Origin: Guadua angustifolia
Lineage: Eukaryota > Streptophyta > Magnoliopsida > Poales > Poaceae
Assembly (NCBI GenBank): GCA_036346375.1
Contig: CM070512.1
Span: 39,416,466 to 39,480,465 of the forward strand
DNA: 64,000 nt
Direction: 5' to 3'
Below the pieces are notes generated by a model. The model was not told the origin of the DNA, did no database searches, and was given only the letters and a program-made list of their open reading frames with translations. The translations under genes were made by a program, and so were the position numbers. Positions 1-10,039 of the stretch are shown here, in pieces; position 1 is the first letter of the stretch, and each line of letters opens with the position of its first letter.

Positions 1-310
1 TAGATGGGAAATTCTCAGATATGGAAAATATTCTTGACTATAGACTTAGGGAATAGATATCAAGGTTTGGTCCACCACAAAGATTGAGATTTTTGAATGT
101 GTGTCGGACTAAAAATTTTGGTTCGTCATAGATGGATGTCTGAGAAGTTTTTGATCTGTCAAGGAATATGTATGCCGGACTAATATATTGGTCCGTCGTA
201 GATGGAATATGAAGTTGTGTGTATGCTAGACCCAAAACTTTGGTCTGTCATAAATGGACTATGAAATTTTGTGTATGCCGGACCAAAAACTTTGGTCCAT
301 CATGGATGGA
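1..310. repeat. Short degenerate repeats, CACTA-subterminal-like
   Basis: Four clear copies of a motif of about 32 bp lie at 105-136, 175-206, 225-256 and 279-310. Each has the form GGACCAAAAACTTTGGTCC followed by RTCATAGATGGA, and the first half is a near-perfect palindrome. A partial copy is at 61-76 and weaker ones near 450-540. Clusters of short, partly palindromic motifs 50-70 bp apart are typical of the subterminal regions of CACTA (En/Spm) elements, where the element's own DNA-binding protein docks. No CACTA terminus is visible here, so the class is an inference. Confidence 0.45.
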
Positions 311-870
311 AATAACTCGAATTCAAGCCCTTTTAAATGATCTTTCACTATGGATTAGCGTATGTAACAAGTGAGAAATTTGGACCGATGTGAATAGATA
401 GAACTTGATCAAAATTTTGACTAAGGAGATTTTGATGTTTGGACTAAAATAACTTTGGTTTGTGATAATAACTTTGGCTAGGTTTGCCATAGACTTAAGA
501 AGAGAGCAACTGAATTTCAGTCCGTCGCATATATGGACTTTTTGTATGAAGATGAACTCTGATTCATGGAGTAGAATGACTAAGACTTTTAACTCCAAGC
601 AGTCTATTTTTGACTTAGCTTTATGAACCAAACTACCAACTTGTGCAAAGTCTCTCTTTATAGAACAGCCAAATAAAGAAAATAAACCTAGCTATTTGAC
701 TTGAATCAACTCCCAAGCCACAAACTAGTAATAAAGTACCTTAATCTTGTTGATCCAACTAGCTTCATTCTTGATTTCAGCATAAGCTCTTCATAGTTTT
801 AAGAATTATTAACTCGGTCATCAATACCAAAACTATTTAATAAAACATGATAGAAATTGAGGGGGCCTAG
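311..870. other. No recognisable gene
   Basis: AT-rich sequence with only faint extensions of the upstream repeat motif near 450-540. No coding similarity seen on either strand. The gag and protease that should precede the reverse transcriptase starting at 871 are missing, so the retroelement is 5'-truncated near here. Confidence 0.5.
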
Positions 871-3180
871 ATGCTATCACAATGTGTTATGAACTCAATG
901 TTGGTGCCTTTTCTCAGAAAATTTGTGCTTATTTTAACAAATGATATTCTTATTTACAACCCAAACATTAATGCTCATGTTGAGCATCTGACTATAGTGC
1001 TGCAAACCCTAAGAATTCATCAATTCTTTGTAAAGAGATCTAAATGCACATTTGCCCAAAGGAAACTTGAATACTTAGGTCATATCATCTCGGATCAAGG
1101 AGTTAATGCAGATTCCAAAAAAACCCAGGTTATGTTGGAATGGTTGAAACCAAGGAATGTGACAACTATGTGGATTTCTAGGGTTAACTGGATACTATAG
1201 AAAATTTGTTAAAGGTTATAGAATCTTGGCAAAACCATTGACTAATCTATTAAAGAAAAAAACATTTGGGTGGGATAAACAAGCTGAAAGGCTTTCCTTC
1301 AATTAAAGCATGCCATATCAACTACACCAGTGCTGAGATTACTGAACTTTGAGCAAGGCTTTGAAGTAGAGACAGATGCGTGTGACCAAGGAGTAGGAGC
1401 TGTATTGCTACAACAGGGACACTCAGTGACCTTCTTCAGTAAGGCTCTTGGAGCAACACACAAAAACCTATCCATATATGAAAAAGAGTTCTTGGCTTTG
1501 ATTTTGGCAATGGAGAAATGGAGGACATATTGCAACAAAAGTGAGTTTGTGATTAAAATAGATCATCGAAGCTTATGCTACCTTGATGAGTAGCAATTGC
1601 AATCTGAAATGCAAAGGAAGGCAATGACCAGGCTTATGGGGTTAAGGTTTTAGATTGTGTATAAAAAAGGGAAGGATAACATCATAGCGGACTCGTTATC
1701 CAGAGTGGGGTAGCTCATGGAATTACAAGCCAGGTTTGAGATGCAACTGGTTCAGGTCCAAGAAGTGGTGAATTCTTATGCCATAGATGAGGCAGCACAA
1801 CAACATTTAACTCAATTGGCCATCCATAGTCCAGATGATCAAGGGTATGAGCTTCATCAGGGGTTAATAAAAAATCGAGGCAAAATATGGATTTGAGAAA
1901 ACTCGGCTATGTGAACAAAGCTGATTGTAGTATTTCATTCCAGTGCCATAGGAGGTCACTCAGGGATACAAGCAACATATTAAAGATTAAAGAAACTCTT
2001 TTGTTGGACTGGGATTAAGCAAAGTGTGGAGGATTTTGTGAAACAATGCAAAGTGTGTCAATTAGCAAAAGGAGAGCGATCGAAGCCAGCAGGGCTGCTA
2101 CAACCATTGCATATCCCAGAAATTGTGTGGCAGGAGCTCACCATGGACTTCATTGAAGGCTTGCCAATGTCAGAAGGCTATAAAATGATAATGGTGGTGG
2201 TTGACCGATTCTCGAAGTATGCTCATTTTGTTGCTCTGAGACATCCCTTCACTGCTCAAACGGTTGCAAAGTCATTTTTAGAAAATGTGGTGAAGCTACA
2301 TGGGGTGCCAACAACGATTACATCAGACCGTGATAGGATCTTTACTAGTTTTGTTTTGGCATGAATTGTTCAAAATACTGAACACTAAATTGCAATATAG
2401 CACAGCTTACCACCCGCAAATAGATGGGTAGAGTGAGTGCATGAATCAATGTTTAGAAATGTATTTGAGGTGTGCAGTCCATGAATCACCGAGGAAATGG
2501 AAAACTTGGCTAGCACTTGCAAAGTTTTGGTATAATACAAAATTTCATTCATCGTTGGGATGTTCACCATTCAAAGTATTGTATGGGACTTAGCCTAACT
2601 ATGGCACATTGCCTCTGAAGGTTTAACGGCACTCGAGGAGGTAAATGATCTTATTTGAAACCAGAAATTGTACAATGATTTGGTAAAGCAGCAATTGGCA
2701 AGAGCTCAGAACCGTATGAAGTTACAAGAAGACAAAAACCGGCAAGAACAATAGTTTCAAGAAGGGGGAACAAGTTTTATTGAAGATGCAACCTTATGCT
2801 CAAACCTCCCTAGTGAAAGACCATTTCCAAAATTAGCTTATAAGTTCTATGGTCCATTTAAAGTGATAAAGAAGATTGAACAGACTGCATATCAACTAGA
2901 TTTACTAAAGAAAAGTCAAGTCCACCCAGTGTTTCATGTATCTTAGCTCAAAGCTTTCAATCTAGATTACTCCCCTATTTTTGCCGAGCTACTAAAAATA
3001 GTGGATCTAGATGTACATTCAACTAAACCGGAGGAAATATTGGAGAGAAGGCTGGTTAAGAAGTGGCACAAGGTCTTGTCAAGTGGATGAGATTGCCAAT
3101 AGAAGCTGCAACTTGGGAGGATTTGAATGTGTTGAAGAGTAGGTTTCTATCGACCATTGCTTCGGGCCAAGCAATGATTC
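871..3180 (+). pseudogene. Ty3/gypsy chromovirus pol remnant (RT, RNase H, integrase, chromodomain)
   Basis: This is the 3' part of a Ty3/gypsy polyprotein in several broken frames. Order: end of the reverse transcriptase palm (871-1200, where the YVDD-type box reads LTND), the thumb with an EYLGHIIS motif, RNase H (1330-1593, start of the domain ETDACDQGVGAVL, then ADSLSRVG near 1690), the integrase HHCC zinc region and core (2026-2364, with MDFIEGLP and VDRFSKYAHF), and a chromodomain-like tail near 3000-3150 (LVKWMRLP, ATWED). The order RT-RNase H-integrase-chromodomain, with a small LTR, fits the chromovirus group, perhaps Reina. Many stop codons, a mutated catalytic box and the missing gag and protease show it is dead. 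The element cut into the F-box gene that resumes at 3552. Confidence 0.85.
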
Positions 3181-3194
3181 AAGAAGGGGGGGGG
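3181..3194 (+). other. Polypurine tract
   Basis: The tract AAGAAGGGGGGGGG lies three bases before the start of the LTR at 3198. This is the usual place and composition of the plus-strand primer of an LTR retrotransposon and supports the LTR boundary. Confidence 0.75.
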
Positions 3195-3197
3195 TAG

Positions 3198-3551
3198 TGT
3201 AACAAGTGGTTTAGATCAGGAGGAGTCAGCATCCAATTGATGAGTTTGAATCGGGTGGCAAACAGTAAAATCCGACAATACTGTAGCGGTAATTGGGTTG
3301 TGTCAGGTAAACATTTGTAATCAGAGGGGGATTAGTGAGAGGAGGTAAAAGTGGTGGATCTCTGAGTATAAAAGGGTTGTACTGGAGAATAAAAAAGGTG
3401 AATAGAAAAATGGAATGAAACTCTTCTGTTTTGCCTTTTGGCTGGTTCTTCGTGTTCTACCTGTTCATTCTTCTTTCTATTCTTCCTTCTTTTACTGCTG
3501 CGATTCTACTATCTCACGCCCCAGACGATCTAGCGGCAAGGGGATGTGACA
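3198..3551 (+). mobile_element. 3' LTR of the chromovirus
   Basis: About 354 bp, starting TGTAACAAGT just after the polypurine tract and probably ending ATGTGACA at 3551, so it has TG...CA termini. It carries a TATA box at 3367-3374. Sequence past 3551 reads as F-box coding sequence, which supports this end. No second LTR is present in the window, so neither the TSD nor LTR divergence can be checked. Confidence 0.65.
3367..3374 (+). promoter_or_regulatory. TATA box in chromovirus LTR
   Basis: TATAAAAG, 170 bp into the LTR, in the expected position for an LTR promoter. Confidence 0.55.
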
Positions 3552-4295
3552 CCTTCGATGTGGAAATTCAGTGTTTACAACACTCTGGGACTGTCCAATC
3601 TCACCGTCTACTCGGAATCTCTCCTTCATTTGGATCTATGTAATTTGGAAGAGCTACAGAAGCTTTCGATTGTAGCTCCGATGCTTAGGCCCTATTTGGC
3701 AGAGCTCCAGATCCTAGCTCCACCTTAGATCTGGAGCTTATAGGCTAAAATAAAGTGAATTAAGTTTATATTTTTAGTCTAAAATGTATACAAGATGACC
3801 CGCCTAAACTTTCTTAATGTACCCATAGCTTCAGCTCCATAAATTTTTGGAGCTAGGAATACTCTGCTCCACTAACTCCACGGATTTTAGTGGAGCTTGA
3901 AATCATCTAGGCCTAAAAAATTCCATATAGTTTTGATAATTAATGACAATCATGTTTAACAGACTAACATTTTGTTGAGAATGTTGAAAATAGGTTAGTC
4001 TCATGGATTAGTGATCATGAAAGCATGAGGATGGCGCAAAAGAAGATCAAAACATCAACCAAGTGATGAAAGGTAAAATTCTAAGGACCTTTTCCTAGTC
4101 ATTTTGCCGATATCAGAGTTTGGAAAAAAGATCGGATTGCTAGAAATAGGGCCGTACTATTAAGAGGAGTCTTGACGTTATCTTGATGTCATTTTAAGGT
4201 CTAAAGGCTCAAAATCCAATAATTAAACTCATGCATCGACATATAGTGGTCAAATTTTAAAACTCCATAAGCTTCAAAGAAAGTCCCTGGAAACT

Positions 4296-4845
4296 CAGTG
4301 CTACCGCCCTTACTATCCCGGTGCTATCGGGATAGCGGTAGCATTGGCCCCTAGAGCGGTGTATAAAAACCCGAGAGGGGTTCTTGGGACCGGGAAGGGC
4401 GGTGCTACCGCCCATGGTAGCCTGGTGCTACCGAAGGAGCAGTAGCACCGGCCCCAAAGCCAGCGTAAAAATTCCAAAGACATGCGCATTTTGGGTATCA
4501 GGCGGACCGGTGCTACCACCTATGGTATCTCGGTGCTACCGGAGAAGCGGTAGCACCGGCCCTTTGGCCCGGTGCAAAAATTCTAGTAGATGTGTATTTT
4601 GGGAATTTTGGCAGTCCGGTGCTGCCGGGGTAGCGGTAGCACCAATCTGAATGGCCGGTGCAAAAATTCCAGATAGCACCTCTTTGTGGCCAGTCAAAAA
4701 ATTAGAGGCCCGGTGCTACTGGTCCTAGTTGAGCGGTAGCACCAGACCCACTGCACAACGGCCTCTGGCAACGTATTTAATGCTCTGACCCAACCGTTAG
4801 GATGGATCCCGGTGCTACCGGTCTTACATGGGCGGTAGCACCGGA
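4296..4845. repeat. Array of inverted GGTGCTACCG / CGGTAGCACC motifs
   Basis: At least six units (4299-4353, 4402-4459, 4508-4565, 4616-4650, 4711-4745, 4809-4847) each contain GGTGCTACCG, a short spacer, and its inverse CGGTAGCACC, giving strong potential hairpins. Spacing is about 100 bp. The array is much more GC-rich than the rest of the LTR and sits just upstream of its TATA box. Confidence 0.85.
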
Positions 4846-4901
4846 AAACTTGACTTGATCAGGATTTCGAGCTCAAAACGGTTAGTTTTGGCGGTTGAGG
4901 C

Positions 4902-4909
4902 TATAAATA
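4902..4909 (+). promoter_or_regulatory. TATA box of the solo LTR
   Basis: TATAAATA about 1.0 kb into the LTR, shortly after the hairpin array. It is the best candidate core promoter in this LTR and sets its orientation. Confidence 0.5.
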
Positions 4910-5797
4910 CCTCGCCACCTGCACTCTACAACAACTCTTGGTCCTCATTGATGATATTTGAGCTTTAGCAAATCTTCTCCTCTCTCTAGTGCATTCAATT
5001 TTCATTTTGAGCAATTGAGGAGAAAATTTGAGTATTGCATTTAGTGTGAGTCTTTAGACACTCAATCCGACCCCAAGCAATCGTCAAGACTTACTACTCT
5101 TGGAGGTTGCCACCTCCTAGATGGCTTGGAGGCGTGTGGAATCGATGATCTTCTCAAGGAAGCTTATGAGAAGACCCGATTGGTTGTAAAGGCAAGGAGC
5201 TCGCCTACCTGGAGTGGGGAAGAGCTACCACGAGTGATCGAGGAAGGCTCAAGCGGGTGGAGCCGGCTTAAAGAAGTTCAAGTCACCTCAATGTGGAGTA
5301 GGAGAGACCGACAAGTCTCCGAGACCACGGGATAAATTCTTGTGTTCATCAATTATGGTTTGCATTTCTTATTCTCTTGTGATATTTACAATTCAAGCAA
5401 TTTGAGAACCTTATTTAGAATAGAATTGTATTTTGGCTACTTGAATCGTTAGAATAATTTAGTGATCACTAGAAGTATTTGGTGTTAAATTTGTTAAAAT
5501 TTAACATTCGTGCTTAGTGATCTTGAAAGTTGAAATTAGAATAGAAACCTCCTATTCATCCCCCTCTAGTCGGTTATCCTTGATCCTACAGAGCTGAAGC
5601 TGTACCAAACACCCCCTTATATTTCTAGTGGTACTCTGTTGCTTCTCTGGGAAGCATCCAATCGCTGACATCTCTGCCCCGGTGCTGGAGAAGTTCTACT
5701 CGATTGATGCATACGATCCAAGTTCAGTCCATCTCAACAAGATGGGATGCCTCCATGACTGGCCACCTTGAGAATTATGGTGTACATCATGTATAAT

Positions 5798-6084
5798 ATG
5801 GCCACCTCAGTTTACTCTTAGCATGTTCACGTCAGCTTTATTCCTATGTGGAAGAGTGAGAAAAAAGAAAAGAGAATAGAGCTGACTCTTATTTAGTAGT
5901 AAGCATTGCACGGGAGTATAGATAGATTAGTTATGTACAAGAGAGAAGATATAGTTAATGCACAATATCTAGAGCCAACTTTAGAGATAGCTATTGTACA
6001 AGCTGGCTTTAGTGCTTACTCTAGATGACATGGATAGGAGATGGAATAAACAGCTGGCTTTGTTATTGTACTTGCCCTTATCCA
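5798..6084. mobile_element. MITE of about 287 bp inside the F-box exon
   Basis: TATAAT occurs at 5792-5797 and again at 6085-6090, and the F-box frame runs on across the join if one copy is kept. The interior is AT-rich, and its two ends share an inverted segment (CAGCTTTATTCC near 5831; CAGCTGTTTATTCC on the opposite strand near 6050). Terminal inverted repeats are weak, so the superfamily is left open. Confidence 0.6.
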
Positions 6085-6174
6085 TATAATTTGAATTCTG
6101 CGATGCTCTTACGGCACTTCAAGGCGATCCTGATCCCCATTCTTCATCTTGGGCTCAACTATCCAAATGTGAGT

Positions 6175-7212
6175 GCATGTTCTCTCTGCTCATCTGTTGT
6201 GGAATTACGTCACAAAAATGACAAGAAAGCAAGTTAATGTAACAAAAGCAACTTCGGGGTTCAAAATGTTAGTGATCACCGGTTTGATTTCTTAGTATAG
6301 TTACACAGCACTATGATCAGTAGACGGGCAAAAGGACCAGCGATTTAAGGTACAGCTGTGCAGGAACAAGTATTTTGATATAGGTTATGATTTTGGTCTC
6401 AAAGATGTTTTACTTACTCGGTATGGATGCAAGCATTGGATCTTGACATGTATTCAAGTGTCCAACCCGCAAGCCAAACAAAGAAGATCTCTGGAGTCCA
6501 CTATTCAAGCCTTGGAGATCTTGACATAGTCTCGGCTAGTGGCTACTTGATATAACGAAAATTAAGAAAACATTAACGGTGAGAACACTATATCACGGGA
6601 TGTCATGTATATTAGTCTTTATTTAGCCTAACCATTTTACTTTTAGTATTATTTAGCCTCAGATTGAGCTTATCCAAATCGTAAGTTTGTAAAAATTTGA
6701 TGTATCTAGATACTTTGTTAAATGATGGTATTACTTTAACTGCATTTGAGTGGTTAGCACAAAAGATCACTATTGTAATTGTATTATTTGGTTGATAAAC
6801 CCTCAAATGGGATATCAGGAACAATTATAATTTCCACACCCTTGCAAAGATAGTCAAAATTTATAAATTTGTGGCCCAAAGTATGTAAATATATAATTAT
6901 CGATGCGGTATGATTTTTAACCATGGAGATCTGCAAAGGTCGTGAATTTGTAAAGGTGCGTGAAGTAAACTTGATGACTTTCTGTATAATTTGGAACTCA
7001 ATTTTTATCATGTGCTTTTCTTTATAATTCATATTGCAAATAAATATATGTTTAAACTGTTAAATTGCTTTCAAGATCGCTGCAGCTCGATATCACAATA
7101 GCACTACATGGTGGGGATGGTCACTTGTTAACCGCCATCGTAATGTAGAACATTACCGTCATTCCTTGTGAACAAATCACTTATTTTAAAACAAACCGGT
7201 TATGCTTCCCAT
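6175..7212. other. Intron-like spacer of the F-box pseudogene
   Basis: Lies between the GTGAGT donor at 6169 and the FBD exon. It is AT-rich with no coding similarity recognised. At about 1 kb it is long for such an intron and may hide further decayed insertions (for example 6600-7040), but no clear termini were found. Confidence 0.4.
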
Positions 7213-7526
7213 GTTGTTGTTACAAATATGTCAAGATGACTCGATTTGCTATGAATTCACGGTCATGGCTAATGATCATTGCTTGATGGAAGTCATAACC
7301 ATGTTTGCTCGACATTAGGATATAGTTCCTGGTGTTATCAACAAGGGGACACACCTTTGGAACTTGTGTATTCCAATTGCTCAGGATGTCTACCGGCATA
7401 AAATTGCTGTATTTGACATTTGATGGGGACAATAAGGTAAACCCATACTGCTTATTGAATGCTTTGGTTCTTTGGGAATGTGATGAAAGCATTTGTATTT
7501 TTGTGCACAGAGGCTTGATTTTGTAA

Positions 7527-8299
7527 TGGTGATATAGACTGTGTTGGTTACTTCGCTTGATGCCGATGCTTTGTCCCATAGTATATTTTTAGGAGATATG
7601 TTGTATGTGTATTTCCTATGGCCTTGCTTTTCTCCTAAAGTACCAAAAACTGTCATATATTCCTAGTAAGTGCCAGATTATAAAGACAACCATTTTATGG
7701 GAAAAATATGGGAATGCTTAGAATGTACACCCTCCGGTTCACAAAAACATGTGGTTTTAGGATGCATGTTGGTCCCTTCGCAGTTTTCTCAAAAAAAATC
7801 CACAACTTCACCGACAGTTTATATTAGTCCATAGATTTGCCGACGAGTCCTAACAACATTTTTTTAAAAAAAAAGAACACTGAAATTACGCAAAAAAGAA
7901 AATATAGTTAGGCCCCTCTGTGTTTTCTCCAAAAAAATCCATAGATTCACCGATGGCTCCTAGCAATCCACAGATTTGCCGACAACTTGTAGCAGCTTGT
8001 TTTTTTAAAAAACCAAGAAAACCGAAATTATGTAGTTTTTTCAGAAATATTCTTCGAACCAAATTTTGCATGTCGCAGCGTCAGGCAATCGAATTTCCCA
8101 AATTTCGCACGACGCAGCATCGCGCAGCGATATTTTGCAAGGCGCAACGTACCGCATGACCCTGACTAGTTCTTATTATGCACCGCAACATATGGAATAA
8201 CATTTTTAGAGCACGCCATATGGATTAGATACACTATATATGTCTTTGTACGTACAAGATGCACATAAAACATGAAAGCGTAAGAAAATCTTGACATAC
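7527..8299. other. Non-coding; possible MITE end and a short internal duplication
   Basis: At 7734 the sequence TACACCCTCCGGTTCACAAA resembles a Stowaway terminus, but no matching opposite end was found. Between about 7790 and 7990 a unit containing TTCTCCAAAAAAATCC, then TTCACCGA or TTTGCCGAC, then TCCTA occurs about twice in degenerate form. No gene recognised. Confidence 0.4.
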
Positions 8300-8974
8300 T
8301 ATTGGCACCAAAAACCTAGAAGTATGGTTTATCGGCCATAACACACCGGACAAATACTGGATTCAGTTAATCAAGATGTGCCAACCGATTTGATCTTACA
8401 ATCGGTAAGATAAACCAAAAATTTGCTCAAAGCCGATCTAGCAAAACAATCGGCTTAGATCTGATCAATTAGAAAGCTGATCAAATCTAGTGTAACGATA
8501 AGTCTAATTGACCGATTAGGGTAATTAGATGATAAAGGTAGATCTTTTTAGAAAAAGATGATGTGCAGCAAGATCGGAAAAAATCAAACCTGATTAGCGT
8601 AATCGAATGTAATCAACAATCGACGATGCGCAACTTTATTGATCAAATCAGATTACAAAGGAGTTTCTAAATTACAGAGGCTACTCCTAATCGACAGAAA
8701 GTAAATAAAAGTAATGCGAGTTGATTGGTTTTATTGTGTTGTTGTCTGTCTACTTGTGACCACCTATAGCTATCGGCCGATCATATCCCCTTTCAACATG
8801 CTGCAAAGCATGATCCGTATCGGCTTTAATTCGGACAGTATTCCTCTTATTTTTAAATAAATATCGGTCACAATCCATATTTAAACCTTCTTTTCATATC
8901 CAATATCGGCTAAAATATCTCTAAGTCCTTAACCTGACAACTTGACTATATTTTACCAAATTATGGTGCAAACA
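8300..8974 (-). mobile_element. 675-bp solo LTR
   Basis: Flanked by a 5-bp direct repeat CATAC at 8295-8299 and 8975-8979. On the minus strand the element starts TGTTTGCACC and ends GGTGCCAATA, so its ends are near-inverted, but the last base pair differs from the usual CA. The interior has no coding sequence and several ATCGGC/GCCGAT motifs. The lone LTR with a TSD points to unequal recombination of a full element. Superfamily not recognised. Confidence 0.7.
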
Positions 8975-9298
8975 CATACCATAGAAATTGATCGAGTAAT
9001 GTCTGTCTTTGTAATGCGATTGAGGTTAGCAGACATGTATTGCAAAACTTCATAGTTTGTTTCAGATTGACGATTCACTTAATCGTCGAACTTCGTAAAA
9101 TAGTCCACTCATAGCTTTCCGAAATCAAATGATTTATATTGAAAAAATAAAGGAAGGAATAAAGAAAATGACAGAACCTATGAAATCCATAAGAAAAAAG
9201 TATACCATACATTCCGAGCCCATTCTCATAATCGCTATTACATGCTTTTGCAGATTCATAGGTTGCTCTAATTGAAGCGAGGGTTCGGTTAGAGGTGG
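8975..9298. other. No recognisable gene
   Basis: AT-rich flank between the solo LTR and the next retroelement. Nothing coding seen on either strand. Confidence 0.4.
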
Positions 9299-9650
9299 TG
9301 TCGGCGTATTGACGGAAGATGCCGGGTTTAGTTCGGAAGGAGGGCGTCTTGGCATTGGCTAAACCTAGAGGTGAAAACCCTAGGGACTCCTACGCGACGG
9401 TTCGGCGTCAATGGACTGCAGATGACAGAGGTTTTACCCGAGTTGAGCCCCTTTGCTTTGGGTAATAGCCTTATGCTAGATTGTCTTGAGAATGAAAAAA
9501 GTTTTTCTTGGGTTCTGTGCTCTTTTCTTAGACTATATTGCTTGTTCTCCTCTTCTTCCTTTGATCCCTCTCCTCCCTTTTTCTTTTCCCCATGCACCCG
9601 GAGACCCTTATATAGGCCAGGCTAACGGGGGTGGGTAAAAGGAGGTCATC
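9299..9650 (+). mobile_element. 5' LTR (truncated) of the Tat-type element
   Basis: Matches 12766-13110 closely over the first 290 bp or so (for example GGTTTAGTTCGGAAGGAG, then GGTAATAGCC, then TAGACTATATTGCTTGTTC). Past about 9590 the two copies differ: this one has a TATATAGGCC core-promoter-like site near 9611, whereas the 3' copy has a GC-rich tandem array. The right edge is where the inverted RNase H fragment begins. Confidence 0.65.
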
Positions 9651-9990
9651 ATGCTCAGCCAACTTTTGACTCTTGATGGCGGTGCGGGGCACAAATTTGA
9701 TGTTAAATTCCCACAGCTCCACCGACCATTTAGCAATACGACCTTCGGCTTCACGATTGTGGAGAATTTCCCGCAAGGGATAGGCCGTAACGATGATGAT
9801 TTCTCGCCCCTGAAAATAGTGCCGCAGCTTTCTGGACGCAACCAGGACCGCATACAGCATCTTCTGGGCTTGAGGATACCGAGTTTCTGCTTCATGTAAC
9901 ACCTTACTGATATAGTAAACCGGCTTCTGGATGCCTTCCCTCTCCTCTCCCGGTCTTTGGTTTCCCCCATGGGTGAGCCTTCTTACATAC
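9651..9990 (-). pseudogene. Inverted Tat RNase H fragment
   Basis: On the minus strand this reads as a clean stretch of the Tat-type RNase H: PVYYISKVLHEAETRYP, then SRKLRHYFQGREI, PLREILHN and RIAKWSVELWEFNIKFVPR, ending AIKSQKLAE. It is inverted relative to the LTRs and to the rest of the interior. A second, more damaged copy in the normal orientation follows at 10040-10280. The two are similar enough that a through-transcript could fold on itself. Confidence 0.8.
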
Positions 9991-10039
9991 ATCGCTGCCA
10001 CCTCGAAGTGGTGGCGCAGTGTTGATTGCGGAGAGGAAG

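Larger units (their letters stand above)
3898..5590 (+). mobile_element. 1.69-kb solo LTR inside the MITE
   Basis: Begins TGAAATCATC and ends GATCCTACA (TG...CA) and is flanked by a perfect 5-bp duplication, GAGCT, at 3893-3897 and 5591-5595. There is no internal coding region, primer site or polypurine tract, so this is a solo LTR left by recombination. Its early sequence GTTTTGATAATTAATGACAA and late sequence CATCCCCCTCTAG resemble large Ty1/copia LTRs of the SIRE/Maximus type. That family name is an inference from general memory of such LTRs. Orientation is taken from the TATA box at 4902. Confidence 0.8.
3688..5616. mobile_element. Tourist-like MITE (split by a solo LTR)
   Basis: Flanked by TTA at 3685-3687 and 5617-5619, the target duplication of PIF/Harbinger elements. 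Imperfect terminal inverted repeats begin GGCCCTATTTGGCAGAGCTC on the left and, read inwards on the other strand, GGGGGTGTTTGGTACAGCTT on the right. Without the inserted LTR (3898-5590) the MITE is about 231 bp. Removing it with one TTA restores an open F-box frame, which independently supports both edges. Confidence 0.8.
3552..7526 (+). pseudogene. F-box/LRR/FBD-type gene, broken by nested insertions
   Basis: Coding pieces read as a grass F-box protein of the LRR-FBD type. The group is thought to supply substrate-recognition subunits of SCF ubiquitin ligases. Piece 1 (3552-3687) has LRR-like text: LLHLDLCNLEELQKL, then SIVAPML. After removal of the MITE and one TTA the frame continues at 5620 with ISAPVLEKFYSIDAYDPSS, a signature of this family. 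A one-base frameshift follows near 5760. After removal of a second MITE the frame resumes at 6085 (LLRHFKAILIPILHLGLNYP) and reaches a GTGAGT splice donor at 6169. A second exon, about 7270-7526, holds the start of the FBD domain (GHTFGTCVFQLLRM, then DGDNKVNPYC, then ECDESI), with a frameshift near 7330. The F-box end is missing, cut off by the chromovirus LTR. Assignment rests on recalled family motifs; a protein search would confirm it. Confidence 0.75.

Noticed and set aside
5126..5335. 69-codon frame in the solo LTR
   Set aside because: Lies in the transcribed part of an LTR with no known protein; such frames are common by chance.
7220..7579. 119-codon minus-strand frame
   Set aside because: Shadow of the FBD exon, which has recognisable motifs on the plus strand.
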